DNA from: JADJVL01 sp039812765
Lineage (GTDB): Bacteria > Acidobacteriota > Holophagae > Holophagales > Holophagaceae
Direction: 5' to 3'
NCBI GenBank assembly: GCA_039812765.1
Contig: JBDIBF010000007.1
Coordinates: forward strand, 1 to 64,000
DNA: 64,000 nt
Shown: piece after piece, positions 26,749 to 36,754 of the stretch
Layout of the letters: each line of letters starts with the position of its first letter
Numbering within the stretch: the first letter of the stretch is position 1
Program-made: the position numbers and the translations under genes
Notes under the pieces: generated by a model
Told to the model about the DNA's origin: nothing
Seen by the model: only the letters and a program-made list of their open reading frames with translations
Database searches by the model: none

Positions 26749-27022
26749 GGCCACGACGCGCTGCGCGCGTCTGGCACCTTCGTTTGCCACGGTTCGCCAA
26801 GGGCGCGAACCATGGCAAACGAAGGTGCTCTTCGAAAGGCGGAGCGAGGTTGAGTGGTCGGACGTTTTCGTCCTGTTCCTGAGGAGCAAGCGAGCCGCTC
26901 GAGACGGGCTCACCGCTGGAAGGGCCACACAGACCCGGTGTTGACGTTCCAAGAGCACCTTTGGCTGTCGCGGCGGCTTCATGCCGCGGCAGACGAAGGT
27001 GCCAGACGCGCGCAGCGCGTCG
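26749..27022. repeat. Paired long-hairpin element R2
   Basis: Fills the gap between the exonuclease and the PilZ gene (26669-27074). The two ends are a 29-bp perfect inverted repeat (26754-26782 with 26994-27022). Hairpin C pairs 26774-26797 with 26805-26828 (24 bp, one mismatch, 7-base loop CAAGGGC). Hairpin D pairs 26955-26974 with 26983-27002 (20 bp with two possible G-U pairs and one mismatch). The left end 26749-26779 is repeated at 62305-62335 with one difference in 31. No gene is visible. Confidence 0.8.
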
Positions 27023-27074
27023 TCAGCGCCCGTTCCGGGATCGGCCCACGGGATGGGTCGAAGACCCTCCTCCC

Positions 27075-27443
27075 TTACCCCACCCCGAAATGCTCCCCCA
27101 CGAACCGGTTCAAGGCCTCCACCACCCCCGCCGGCGGGTCCAGGAACATCACCCCCACGCCGACGTGCTTCATGGACGCCAAATGCCCGCCGCCCAGGGT
27201 GTAGCGCACTTCGCCCCGAAGGGCGTCCTTGGGCAGAGCCGGGTGGTTCATCACGATGCCTTCGAGGAGGGCCCCGCGCTGGAAGTGCCGGGCCTTCTCT
27301 GAGGGCACCATGACGCATAGGCCGCCGGCGCTCACGTTGGGGGTGGGCAGGCGCTCGTAGGCCGACCCGTCCAGGACGAAGCTGACGGTGGAGTCCCGGT
27401 CCAGGGGGACGCGTCGCTGGTCGCGGCGTTCGGGGTGCGTCAT
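27075..27443 (-). CDS. PilZ domain protein
   Basis: 122 residues, a single PilZ domain. It has RRDQRR near the N-terminus (the RxxxR ligand-binding motif) and NVSAGG about 30 residues later (the [D/N]xSxxG motif), then beta strands ending GVMFLDPP. Such proteins bind cyclic di-GMP and switch motility, secretion or polysaccharide synthesis. There is no enzymatic or membrane part, so it should act as a small adaptor. It is transcribed away from rplI; the divergent interval carries the rplI promoter. Its 3' end faces hairpin element R2. Confidence 0.85.
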   Translation of the reverse strand: MTHPERRDQRRVPLDRDSTVSFVLDGSAYERLPTPNVSAGGLCVMVPSEKARHFQRGALLEGIVMNHPALPKDALRGEVRYTLGGGHLASMKHVGVGVMFLDPPAGVVEALNRFVGEHFGVG

Positions 27444-27466
27444 GGGGCCTCGATCGGGAAGATGGC

Positions 27467-27495
27467 TTGGATTCTCAGGCGTTCCGCGCTATCTT
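27467..27495 (+). promoter_or_regulatory. rplI promoter
   Basis: TTGGAT (27467-27472) and TATCTT (27490-27495) with a 17-bp spacer, about 127 bp upstream of rplI. Initiation near 27502 would leave a leader of about 120 nt. Confidence 0.55.
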
Positions 27496-27501
27496 ATCCC
27501 C

Positions 27502-27621
27502 TTGCGGCCTAACCCGATGGGGGACCGGATCCGGGGCACCGGAATCCTGGCCAGGACGGGTTCCTGGCCTAACCGAGAGGGGACAGCGGAGATCGCTGGC
27601 GCGCGTGCACGGAGCATCAGC
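27502..27621 (+). promoter_or_regulatory. Structured rplI leader with direct repeat
   Basis: GGCCTAACC occurs at 27506-27514 and 27566-27574, each followed by a G-rich tract (GATGGGGGAC and GAGAGGGGAC). Between them are the palindromes CCGGATCCGG and TCCTGGCCAGGA. The layout suggests a folded leader, possibly a ribosomal-protein autoregulatory site; I recognise no described L9 leader. Confidence 0.35.
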
Positions 27622-28089
27622 ATGGAAATCCTCCTCATCGAGAACGTCTCGAAGCTCGGCGTCCGTGGCGACGTCGTCACCGTCAAGGACGGCTACGCCC
27701 GCAACTTCCTCCTCCCCCGCAAGCTGGCCCTCCCCGTCACCGCGGGCAACAAGCGCCAGATCGAGCTGGAGAAGGAGCGCGCCGAGAAGATCAAGGCCAA
27801 GGAGATCGCCGCGGCCAACGAGCTGAAGGCCAGGATCGAGGGCATCACCCTGTCGGTCACCAAGAAGGCCGGCGATCACGGCCACCTCTTCGGCTCCGTC
27901 ACCAACGGCGAAGTGGGCGAGCTCCTCAAGGCCAAGGGCTTCGAGGTGGACCGCCACGCCATCAGCCTTCCCCACGTCAAGGACCTCGGCACCTATCCCG
28001 TGGAGATCCGCCTCTACCAGGGCGTGGTCGCCAAGCTGACCCTCGACGTCCAGTCCGAGGCCGCCCCGGCTCCCGCCGCGGCCGAGTAG
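27622..28089 (+). CDS. rplI: 50S ribosomal protein L9
   Basis: 155 residues. Binds 23S rRNA at the base of the L1 stalk. The N-terminal domain starts MEILLIENVSKLGVRGDVV and contains VKDGYARNFLLPRKLA, the family signature. A long charged connecting helix follows (about residues 40-75), then the C-terminal domain (HGHLFGSVTNGEVGELLKA). Length is slightly above usual because of an alanine-proline tail. Unlike most bacteria, it is not preceded by rpsF and rpsR here but by its own promoter and leader. Confidence 0.96.
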   Translation: MEILLIENVSKLGVRGDVVTVKDGYARNFLLPRKLALPVTAGNKRQIELEKERAEKIKAKEIAAANELKARIEGITLSVTKKAGDHGHLFGSVTNGEVGELLKAKGFEVDRHAISLPHVKDLGTYPVEIRLYQGVVAKLTLDVQSEAAPAPAAAE

Positions 28090-28201
28090 GCATCCCCATG
28101 GGCCGCCGCCGGGGCCGTCCCGGCACGCGCGGCCCTTCCCCCCTCATGCCCGGGGCCGGCCGAGCCCGTGCCCGGGTAGACCCTTCCGCCAAGGAGCTCC
28201 C

Positions 28202-28501
28202 ATGACCAAGACCGCCTCCAAGCCCGCCACCGCCGGCATCGCCGAGCTGTCCGCCGCCCTGGCCGACCAGCACGACCTGACCAAGGCCAAGGCCAAGGCC
28301 ATCCTCGACAGCCTCCGCGACCAGATGGTCGAGACCCTCCTCAAGGGCGACCGCGTGAACCTCTTCGGCCTGGGCACCTTCGAAGTGAAGGCCACCAAGG
28401 AGAAGATGGGCCGCAACCCCAAGACCGGCGAGAGCATCAAGATCCCGGCCGGCCGCAAGGTCACCTTCAAGGTCGCGAAGGGTCTCAAGGACCAGATGTA
28501 A
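28202..28501 (+). CDS. HU-family DNA-binding protein
   Basis: 99 residues, a histone-like dimer that bends DNA. An N-terminal extension (KTASKPATAGIAE) precedes the helical part (LTKAKAKAILDSL), then the beta-arm region with RVNLFGLGTFEVKATKEKMGRNPKTGE, which contains the GRNPxTG signature at the arm, and a basic C-terminus. It could be HU or IHF-like; a single gene here suggests HU homodimer. AAGGAG lies just upstream of the ATG at 28202. A terminator at 28520-28549 closes the unit. Confidence 0.93.
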   Translation: MTKTASKPATAGIAELSAALADQHDLTKAKAKAILDSLRDQMVETLLKGDRVNLFGLGTFEVKATKEKMGRNPKTGESIKIPAGRKVTFKVAKGLKDQM

Positions 28502-28519
28502 GACGTTCCGACCGCCTGA

Positions 28520-28549
28520 CGAAAAGGCCGCCTCCGGGCGGCCTTTTCG
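28520..28549 (+). terminator. Rho-independent terminator after HU gene
   Basis: CGAAAAGGCCGCC-TCC-GGGCGGCCTTTTCG, 13-bp stem with U-rich 3' side, 18 bp after the HU gene stop. Confidence 0.88.
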
Positions 28550-28637
28550 CTTTGTAGTCCCGGCGTTCCCCGGGATCGCCTGTGACGGGGGACGCCGCGA
28601 CCAACGGTAGACTGGAGCTTCGTCCAGGAGCCGTCCC

Positions 28638-30266
<1,629 letters not shown>

Positions 30267-30310
30267 CCCGCCACGGTCGATGCCATGATGGAGGATCCTC
30301 CTCCATCCCC

Positions 30311-33300
30311 ATGAGCGACGAGCCCCGATCCACCGGCCCAGGTTCTCCGGCCCCGCCGCCGGGCTCCCGGGACTGGACCGCCTGGGATCCCTCCGAGGCG
30401 CCCACCCGCGCCGAGGCGACCCAGGACCCGGGCCTGGCGGCCCTGGAGGCCTCCCTCGCGGACTGGGACCGCTACGAGGTGCTGGGCTTCCTCGCCCAGG
30501 GCGGCATGGGGCGGGTGTTCAAGGCCCGGGACCGCAAGCTCGGGCGGCTGGTGGCCCTCAAGTTCATCCTTTCGGACGCGGGGGTGGCCGCCAGCCGCTT
30601 CGCCCAGGAGGCCCAGGCCCAGGCCCGCGTCCAGCACGAGGCCGTGTGCCGCATCCACGAGGTGGGCGAGTGGCGCGGCCATCCCTACATCGCCCTGCAG
30701 TACATCGACGGCAAGCCCCTCACGGCCTGCCTCCGGGACATGGGCCTGGAGGAGAAGGTGGACCTCCTGCGCCGAGTCGCCGAGGGCCTGCAGGCCGCCC
30801 ACCGCCTCGGGCTGGTCCACCGGGACATCAAGACCAGCAACATCATGGTGGAGCGGCGGGAGGACGGCAGGCTCCAGCCCTACCTCATGGACTTCGGCCT
30901 CGCCCGGGCCCTGGAGGCCCCAGGCCTGACCCAGACGGGCCTCATCGTCGGCACCCCGGCCTACATGTCCCCCGAGCAGGCCCGGGGCGAGGCCGGCGCC
31001 GTGGACCGGCGCAGCGACGTCTACGCCCTCGGCGCCACCCTGTACGAGGCGCTCACCGGCAAGCTGCCCTTCGACGCCCGCTCCTCCATGGACGTCTTCG
31101 TGGCCATCCTGACCGAGGATCCCAGGCCCCTGAGGCAGGTGGTGCCCAGCCTACCCGCCGACCTGGAGGCCATCACCCTCAAGTGCCTGGAGAAGGATCC
31201 CGCCCGGCGTTACGACTCCGCACAGGCCCTCGCCGAGGACCTGGCCCGCTTCCTGGACGGCCAGCCGGTCAGGGCCCGCCAGATCGGGGCCCTGCGCCGC
31301 CTCGAACGCCGGATCCGCAGGCACCCGGCGGCCAGCGCGGTGGTGGCCATCTCCGTGGCCCTGGCCCTCCTTCTGGGCGGCTGGGGCCTGCGCTCGGCCC
31401 TGCGGGCGCGCAGCCAGGCCGCGCTGGCCCAGGCCTTCGCCCAGGACGCCGCCCAGCTCGACATGCTGCTGCGGGTGGGCCGCCTCCTGCCCCTGCACGA
31501 CCTGCGGGACGAGAAGGCCGCCGTCCGGGCTCGGATGGCCGACATCGAAAACCGCATGGCGCGCCTGGGCAGCCTCGCCCAGGGGCCCGGACGCGCCGCC
31601 CTGGGCCGGGGGCACCTGGCCCTGGGGGAACTGGCGGCGGCGCGGCGGGAGCTGGAGGAAGCATGGCGCCTGGGCCACCGCACGCCGGACACGGCCCACG
31701 CCCTGGGACAGGCCCTCGCGGGGCTCTACGAGACGGCGCTGCAGGAAGCCCGGCGGGTGCGCGACCCCGCCACCCGGGCGGCGCGCAAGCGGGAGCTGGA
31801 GCGGACCCTGCGGGATCCCGCCCTGCGCTGCCTCGAGGCCGGCCGGGACCTGCCCGGCCTCAAGGCCTACACCGAAGGCCTCATCGCCCTCCAGGAGGAG
31901 CGCTTCGACGAGGCCCTCGCCAAGGCCGCCGAGGCCGCGTCCCACGTGCCCTGGCTCACCGAAGCCCGGGCCCTGGAGGGGCGCGCGTGGTCCCTCCGCG
32001 CCGGGGCCGATGCCGAGCGCGGCGCCTATGCCGAGGCCAGGGAGGCCGCGCGGCGTTCCGAGGCCGCCTTCGCCAGCGCCTTCGAGGTCGCCCGCAGCGA
32101 CGAGTCCCTGCCCCTGGGCCAGGCCGCCGCCTTCCTCCAGGAGATGGCCATGGACGTGGAGCAGGGCCGCCCCACCGACCTGGCCTTCGCACGCGCCCTG
32201 GAAGCCCTGGGCCAGGCGCGCCAGGCGGACCCCCGCAATCCGCAGGCCTGCTCCCTGGAGGCCCGCCTCCAGTGGCTCCGGGCCAGCGACCTGGACAACT
32301 CGGGGCGGGACGGCCGCGAGGCGCTGAAGGCCTCCCTCGCCGCCGCGGAGGAGGCGTTGCGCCTCGAGCCCCGGGACCTCGAGCACCACGAGCGCGTCGC
32401 CAACGCGGCCTGGTACCTCTCCCAGCAGGAGACCAACCGGGGCGGCGACGGCGGCCCCGCCCTCGCGACGGCGGAGGCGGCCGCCCGGCAGGGGTTGGCC
32501 CTGGACGAGGGGCGCTGGGGCCTGCACCGCAGCCTCGGCGTGGTCCACGGCATCCGCGCGGAGGCGCGGTTCCGGGAAGGCGCGGACCCCGTGCCGGAGC
32601 TGGAGGCCAGCGTCGCGGCCTTCCGCCGGGCCCGGGAGCTGAACCCGGACGCCGTGCAGGTGCTGGGCAATCTCTCCAACGCCCTGGTGCTCCTCGCCGA
32701 GGCGAAGGCCGACCGGGGGGAGGACCCCCGGGACGCGCTGCTCCAGGCGGAATCCAGCCTCCAGCGGGCCCTGGAGCTGAATCCCCAGTTCGCCGACAGC
32801 TGGGACGAGCGGGGCAAGGTGCGTTTCCGCCTCGCCCTGCAGGCCATGCAGTCAGGAGGGGATCCCCGGGCCGACCTCGTCCTCGCCCTTGGCCACTTCG
32901 AGGCCGCCCTGGCGCGGAACCCCGCCATGCCCCAGGCCACGGTGCACAAGGCCCAGGCCCTGCTGCTGCGTGCCGCCTGGCTTCGCGACGCCGGCGGCGA
33001 TCCGGCGCCGGACCTGGCGGCCGCCGAAGCCGCGGCCCGGGCGGCCCGGGCCATCATCCGGGACTACAGCGAAATCGTCGCCACCTACGTGGACGTCCTC
33101 CTCCTGAAGGCCGAGGTGGAGGCCGCGGACCGGCGCCCCCACGCGCCCGCCCTGGAGGCCTGCCGCGAGGCCCTGGCCCTCGCCCTGAAGCGGGACGAGG
33201 GCTCGCCCTACCTCTGGGACCGCCGGGCCCGGGTGGAGCTGCTGGCGGCGCGGCTCGCGCCGGCCGCCGCCCCCCGACTCGCCCAGGCCGAAGCGGCCCT

Positions 33301-33703
33301 GGCCAGGGCCGAGGGCCTCACCGCGCGGACCCCGGCCCTGCTGAACCTGCGGGCCCGGCTCTGCCTCGATCGAGCCCTTCGCGGCTCCATCGCCGAGGCG
33401 CCGGGGCTGCTGGCGCAGGGCCTCGAGGCCGTCGAGGCCTCCCGGCGCATGAACCCGCGGCAGCCCGAGACCCTCGCCCTGCGCGCCGCCCTGCTGATGG
33501 CGCGGAGCCGTCGGGGCGGTCCGGCCCAGGACGCCGGGGAAGCCCGTGCGGCCCTGGTCCAGGCCCTGAATGAGAACCCCCTGCTGCGGCGGGCGTGGGA
33601 GCCCCTGATCGCGGGGCTCGGGGCCCCATCCGGCGCAGGGCTCGGCGCCGCCGCCGGAATCCCTCAGAATGGAGGGCCCGGCGGCCGAGGCCGCCGGCCT
33701 TGA
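30311..33703 (+). CDS. Membrane Ser/Thr protein kinase with long TPR-like C-terminal region
   Basis: 1,130 residues. The kinase domain spans about 55-315: glycine loop LAQGGMGRVFKARD, VALKF lysine, catalytic VHRDIKTSNIM near residue 170, DFG near 193, and the activation-segment GTPAYMSPEQARG. A single membrane helix follows at about 340-360 (AVVAISVALALLLGGWGL), so the kinase is cytoplasmic and the rest is probably periplasmic. The remaining 750 residues are helical, alanine- and arginine-rich repeats with TPR-like units (ALELNPQFADSWDERGKV, ARELNPDAVQVLGNLSNAL). Targets are unknown. Such kinase-TPR proteins are common in Acidobacteriota and Myxococcota. The ATG at 30311 follows a CATGATGG box. 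Confidence 0.88.
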   Translation: MSDEPRSTGPGSPAPPPGSRDWTAWDPSEAPTRAEATQDPGLAALEASLADWDRYEVLGFLAQGGMGRVFKARDRKLGRLVALKFILSDAGVAASRFAQEAQAQARVQHEAVCRIHEVGEWRGHPYIALQYIDGKPLTACLRDMGLEEKVDLLRRVAEGLQAAHRLGLVHRDIKTSNIMVERREDGRLQPYLMDFGLARALEAPGLTQTGLIVGTPAYMSPEQARGEAGAVDRRSDVYALGATLYEALTGKLPFDARSSMDVFVAILTEDPRPLRQVVPSLPADLEAITLKCLEKDPARRYDSAQALAEDLARFLDGQPVRARQIGALRRLERRIRRHPAASAVVAISVALALLLGGWGLRSALRARSQAALAQAFAQDAAQLDMLLRVGRLLPLHDLRDEKAAVRARMADIENRMARLGSLAQGPGRAALGRGHLALGELAAARRELEEAWRLGHRTPDTAHALGQALAGLYETALQEARRVRDPATRAARKRELERTLRDPALRCLEAGRDLPGLKAYTEGLIALQEERFDEALAKAAEAASHVPWLTEARALEGRAWSLRAGADAERGAYAEAREAARRSEAAFASAFEVARSDESLPLGQAAAFLQEMAMDVEQGRPTDLAFARALEALGQARQADPRNPQACSLEARLQWLRASDLDNSGRDGREALKASLAAAEEALRLEPRDLEHHERVANAAWYLSQQETNRGGDGGPALATAEAAARQGLALDEGRWGLHRSLGVVHGIRAEARFREGADPVPELEASVAAFRRARELNPDAVQVLGNLSNALVLLAEAKADRGEDPRDALLQAESSLQRALELNPQFADSWDERGKVRFRLALQAMQSGGDPRADLVLALGHFEAALARNPAMPQATVHKAQALLLRAAWLRDAGGDPAPDLAAAEAAARAARAIIRDYSEIVATYVDVLLLKAEVEAADRRPHAPALEACREALALALKRDEGSPYLWDRRARVELLAARLAPAAAPRLAQAEAALARAEGLTARTPALLNLRARLCLDRALRGSIAEAPGLLAQGLEAVEASRRMNPRQPETLALRAALLMARSRRGGPAQDAGEARAALVQALNENPLLRRAWEPLIAGLGAPSGAGLGAAAGIPQNGGPGGRGRRP

Positions 33704-33728
33704 AGGCCGCAGCCCCGCGAGGACGACC

Positions 33729-34916
33729 ATGAAGCTCACCAACGAGACGCCGCTCTTCCCGCTGCGCAAGGGCCGGCACAGCCGCCAGGCCCACGTGGAC
33801 CTCCCCGAGGGCACCTTCGAGGAGGAGCACGCCCGCAACGGATTCTTCGGGAAGACCACCCACCTCTACCGGCTGCACCCGCCCACGGACTGGACCCGCA
33901 TCGAGGGCCCCCTGCGGCCCCACAGCTACGACCTCAACGGCCTCTTCCCCGTGGACCCGGCCAAGGTGGGCGACGCGGCCACCCAGCAGGCCCGGGAGGA
34001 GGCCCTGCGGAACTCCATGTTCGGCAGCACGGAGGCCGCCTTCGCGCCCGTGTGCTTCCTCCACAACAAGGACGTGGCCCTGCACTTCGTCGCGCCCGGG
34101 CCCATGGACTTCTTCTACCGCAACACCGACGGCGACGACGTCTATTTCATCCACGCCGGTGGCGGAAGGCTGGAGACCGACTTCGGCGTGCTGGACTACG
34201 TCCGCGGCGACTATCTGGTGCTGCCCCGCGGCACCACCTACCGCTTCCTTCCGAACGACCAGGTGCAGCGCTACCTGCTCATCGAGAGCGCCGGCGAGGT
34301 CACGATCCCCGACCGCGGCATGCTGGGGCCCAACGCCCTCTACGACCCGGCCTTGATCGACACGCCGGAGCTGGCGGAGTACGACGAGGGGAAGGGCCGC
34401 GAGTGGGCCGTCCACATCAAGCGCGAGAACGCGATCACGAAGGTGTTCTACCCCTTCAACCCGCTCGACGTGGTGGGCTGGAAGGGCGACCTCACCGTGT
34501 GGCGCATCAACGTGAAGGACATCCGGCCGGTGATGAGCCACCGTTACCACCTTCCTCCTTCGGTCCACACCACCTTCCTGTCCCGCAATTTCGTCATCTG
34601 CTCCTTCCTGCCCCGGCCCTTCGAGGAGGAGGAGGGCGCCATGCGCGTGCCCTTCTACCACCGCAACATCGACTACGACGAGGTGCTGTTCTACTCCGAC
34701 GGCCACTTCTTCTCGAGGGACGGCATCGGCGCCGGCATGGTCACCTGGCACCCCACGGGCATCCACCACGGTCCCCACCCCAAGGCGATCCCGCTGAGCC
34801 GCACCAAGGACCGCACCGACGAGGTGGCGGTGATGGTGGACACGGTGAACTACCTCCAGGCCACGCCGGCGGCGGGCCTGGTGGAGAACCTGAATTACTG
34901 GGCGAGCTGGAAGTAA
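33729..34916 (+). CDS. hmgA: Homogentisate 1,2-dioxygenase
   Basis: 395 residues. Opens the homogentisate ring to maleylacetoacetate in tyrosine and phenylalanine breakdown. The iron ligands expected for the family appear as His and Glu in FYHRNIDYDEVLFY and His in TWHPTGIHHGPHP. FHTTFLSRNFVICSFLPRP-like strands precede them (VHTTFLSRNF). It is shorter than the approximately 430-residue proteobacterial enzyme but within the range of the compact bacterial branch. A fumarylacetoacetate hydrolase-family gene at 39365 could supply a later step; no maleylacetoacetate isomerase is seen. The stop overlaps the next ATG (TAATG). Confidence 0.88.
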   Translation: MKLTNETPLFPLRKGRHSRQAHVDLPEGTFEEEHARNGFFGKTTHLYRLHPPTDWTRIEGPLRPHSYDLNGLFPVDPAKVGDAATQQAREEALRNSMFGSTEAAFAPVCFLHNKDVALHFVAPGPMDFFYRNTDGDDVYFIHAGGGRLETDFGVLDYVRGDYLVLPRGTTYRFLPNDQVQRYLLIESAGEVTIPDRGMLGPNALYDPALIDTPELAEYDEGKGREWAVHIKRENAITKVFYPFNPLDVVGWKGDLTVWRINVKDIRPVMSHRYHLPPSVHTTFLSRNFVICSFLPRPFEEEEGAMRVPFYHRNIDYDEVLFYSDGHFFSRDGIGAGMVTWHPTGIHHGPHPKAIPLSRTKDRTDEVAVMVDTVNYLQATPAAGLVENLNYWASWK

Positions 34917-35815
34917 TGGGCCTCCTGAGCCACGAGCCTCTGGCGCGCTTCTGGGCCTGGATGGAGCACACCGGCTGGGTGAAGCTCCAGCACCTGGCCC
35001 TGGTGCTCCTGGCCTGCGTCGCCTTCCTCTACGCCATCCGACTGGTCTCCAAGGCCGTGCGCAGGGCGGTGGACGACGGCAACGACGATGTCACCACCGA
35101 GGCCGAGCGCCGGGCCGACACCCTGGGGTCGGTGCTGCGCAACGCCGCCCGGGTGGTGGCGGCGGTCTTCTTCCTGCTCATGACCCTCCAGGAGTTCGGC
35201 ATCAACATCGGACCCCTGGTGGCCGGCGCGGGCATCGCCGGGGTGGCCCTGGGCTTCGGCGCCCAGAGCCTGGTGAAGGACGTGATCTCGGGGTTCTTCC
35301 TCCTCATGGAGAACCAGTTCGCGGTGGGGGACCTGGTCTCCATCGACGACGGCAAGCACCTGGGCCACGTGGAGCGCATGACCTTGCGCATAACCCAGCT
35401 CCGGGACAGCGAGGGCCGCGCCCACTTCATCCCCAACGGCGCCTTCACCAAGGTCGTGGTGCTGAGCAAGGACTACTCCAAGGCCCTGGTGGACGTGGAG
35501 GTGGGCTACGACGCCGACCTGGACCGGGTGATCGGCCTGCTGCAGGAGATCGGCCAGGCCATCGCGGAGGACCTGCCGGATCTGGTGCTGGAGCCCACGG
35601 ACGTGAAGGGCGTGGAGGCCTTCGGCAAGGACGGCTGCACGATCCGCACCTACACCAAGACCGCCCCGGGCCGCCAGGCCGAGGCCGCCCGCGAATACCG
35701 CAAGCGCATCATCCTCCGCTTCCGGCTGGAGGGGATCGAAAGCCCCATCCCGCAGCGCAAGGTGTTCAGCGCCGTGCTGGGCTCGGGTTCCGCGCCTGCG
35801 GCGGAGGGCGAGTAG
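34916..35815 (+). CDS. Small-conductance mechanosensitive channel, MscS family
   Basis: 299 residues with two or three membrane segments (about 22-42, 77-97 and 105-130) instead of a large periplasmic domain. The pore-lining helix signature is intact: LVAGAGIAGVALGFGAQSLV followed by KDVISGFFLLMENQF and the beta-domain start VGDLV. The cytoplasmic part contains IPNGAFTKVVVLSKD. It opens on membrane tension to release solutes. It overlaps hmgA by one base; co-transcription is likely without a functional link. Confidence 0.92.
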   Translation: MGLLSHEPLARFWAWMEHTGWVKLQHLALVLLACVAFLYAIRLVSKAVRRAVDDGNDDVTTEAERRADTLGSVLRNAARVVAAVFFLLMTLQEFGINIGPLVAGAGIAGVALGFGAQSLVKDVISGFFLLMENQFAVGDLVSIDDGKHLGHVERMTLRITQLRDSEGRAHFIPNGAFTKVVVLSKDYSKALVDVEVGYDADLDRVIGLLQEIGQAIAEDLPDLVLEPTDVKGVEAFGKDGCTIRTYTKTAPGRQAEAAREYRKRIILRFRLEGIESPIPQRKVFSAVLGSGSAPAAEGE

Positions 35816-35910
35816 GCGGGGCGTTCCGGAAACGTGACCGAGGCGACAATTACGCCACGGCCGGGGTCCCGGGAAGGATGAATCATGGGGGCGCCTTCCC
35901 GGGAGTCCCC

Positions 35911-36735
35911 ATGCGTCGCCTCGCCTTGATCCCCGTCCTCCTCCTCGCCAACCTCCCCGCCTTCTCCCAGGCCGATGCCGCGGGCTGCAAGGACCATCCC
36001 CTGCTGCCCACGCGCATGCCCGGCTACGTCATTAGGGAATGCAAGACCGAGGCCTTCGGCCGCTTCGAGTTCTGGACCCCGAACGCCCGGGAGAAGGTGC
36101 CGGTGGAAGGGCGGTTCACCTTTCTCCGCTACGTCGTCGTGGACAAGGCGAAGGAGCCCTCCGCCCTGGAGGTCGTGCGCAACTACGCCAACGCCATCCG
36201 CCAGGCCGGGGGCACGGTGCTGAACCAGCGGCCCGACTGGTGGGTCAACGGCAAGATCACGAAGGACGGCGGCGAGGCCTGGATCCAGGCCGAGCGCGGC
36301 AACGGGACAATCTGGCTGCGCATCGTGGAGAAGGGCGCCATGGAGCAGCACGTGACCGCCGACGCCGCGGCCCTGGGCAGCGGGCTCAAGGCCACGGGCC
36401 ACGTGGCGGTGTACGGCATCTTCTTCGACTCCGGCAAGTCGGAGGTGAAGCCCGAGTCGAAGCCTGCCCTGGAGGAGATCGCCCGGCTCCTGAAGCAGGA
36501 TCCCGCCCTGAAGCTGCGGGTGGTGGGCCACACGGACGCCACGGGCGGCTTCGAGTCGAACCTGCGGCTTTCCCAGGCCCGGGCCGAGGCGGTGGTGGCG
36601 GCCCTGGCAGCCCAGCACGGCATCGCCGCGTCCCGCCTGAAGGGCCACGGCGTGGGCCCCCTCGCACCGGTGGCGACCAACGACACCGAGGAGGGCAAGG
36701 CCAAGAACCGGCGGGTGGAGCTGGTGAAGGACTAG
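35911..36735 (+). CDS. OmpA-family outer-membrane/peptidoglycan-binding protein
   Basis: 274 residues. A signal peptide (MRRLALIPVLLLANLPAFSQA) is followed by a unique N-terminal domain of about 130 residues and a C-terminal OmpA-like domain from about residue 165: VYGIFFDSGKSEVKPES, then VVGHTDATGGFESNLRLSQARAEAV and NRRVELVK at the end. The Asp and Arg that bind diaminopimelate in this family are visible. It should anchor the outer envelope to peptidoglycan. GGGAG lies upstream of the ATG at 35911; an upstream ATG at 35878 would place extra residues before the signal. Confidence 0.88.
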   Translation: MRRLALIPVLLLANLPAFSQADAAGCKDHPLLPTRMPGYVIRECKTEAFGRFEFWTPNAREKVPVEGRFTFLRYVVVDKAKEPSALEVVRNYANAIRQAGGTVLNQRPDWWVNGKITKDGGEAWIQAERGNGTIWLRIVEKGAMEQHVTADAAALGSGLKATGHVAVYGIFFDSGKSEVKPESKPALEEIARLLKQDPALKLRVVGHTDATGGFESNLRLSQARAEAVVAALAAQHGIAASRLKGHGVGPLAPVATNDTEEGKAKNRRVELVKD

Positions 36736-36754
36736 CGCGAACCGGGCCCGGGCC

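Noticed and set aside
25471..27022. R1 and R2 as a CRISPR array
   Set aside because: There is no regular repeat-spacer spacing. The repeats are inverted pairs and no cas gene is present.
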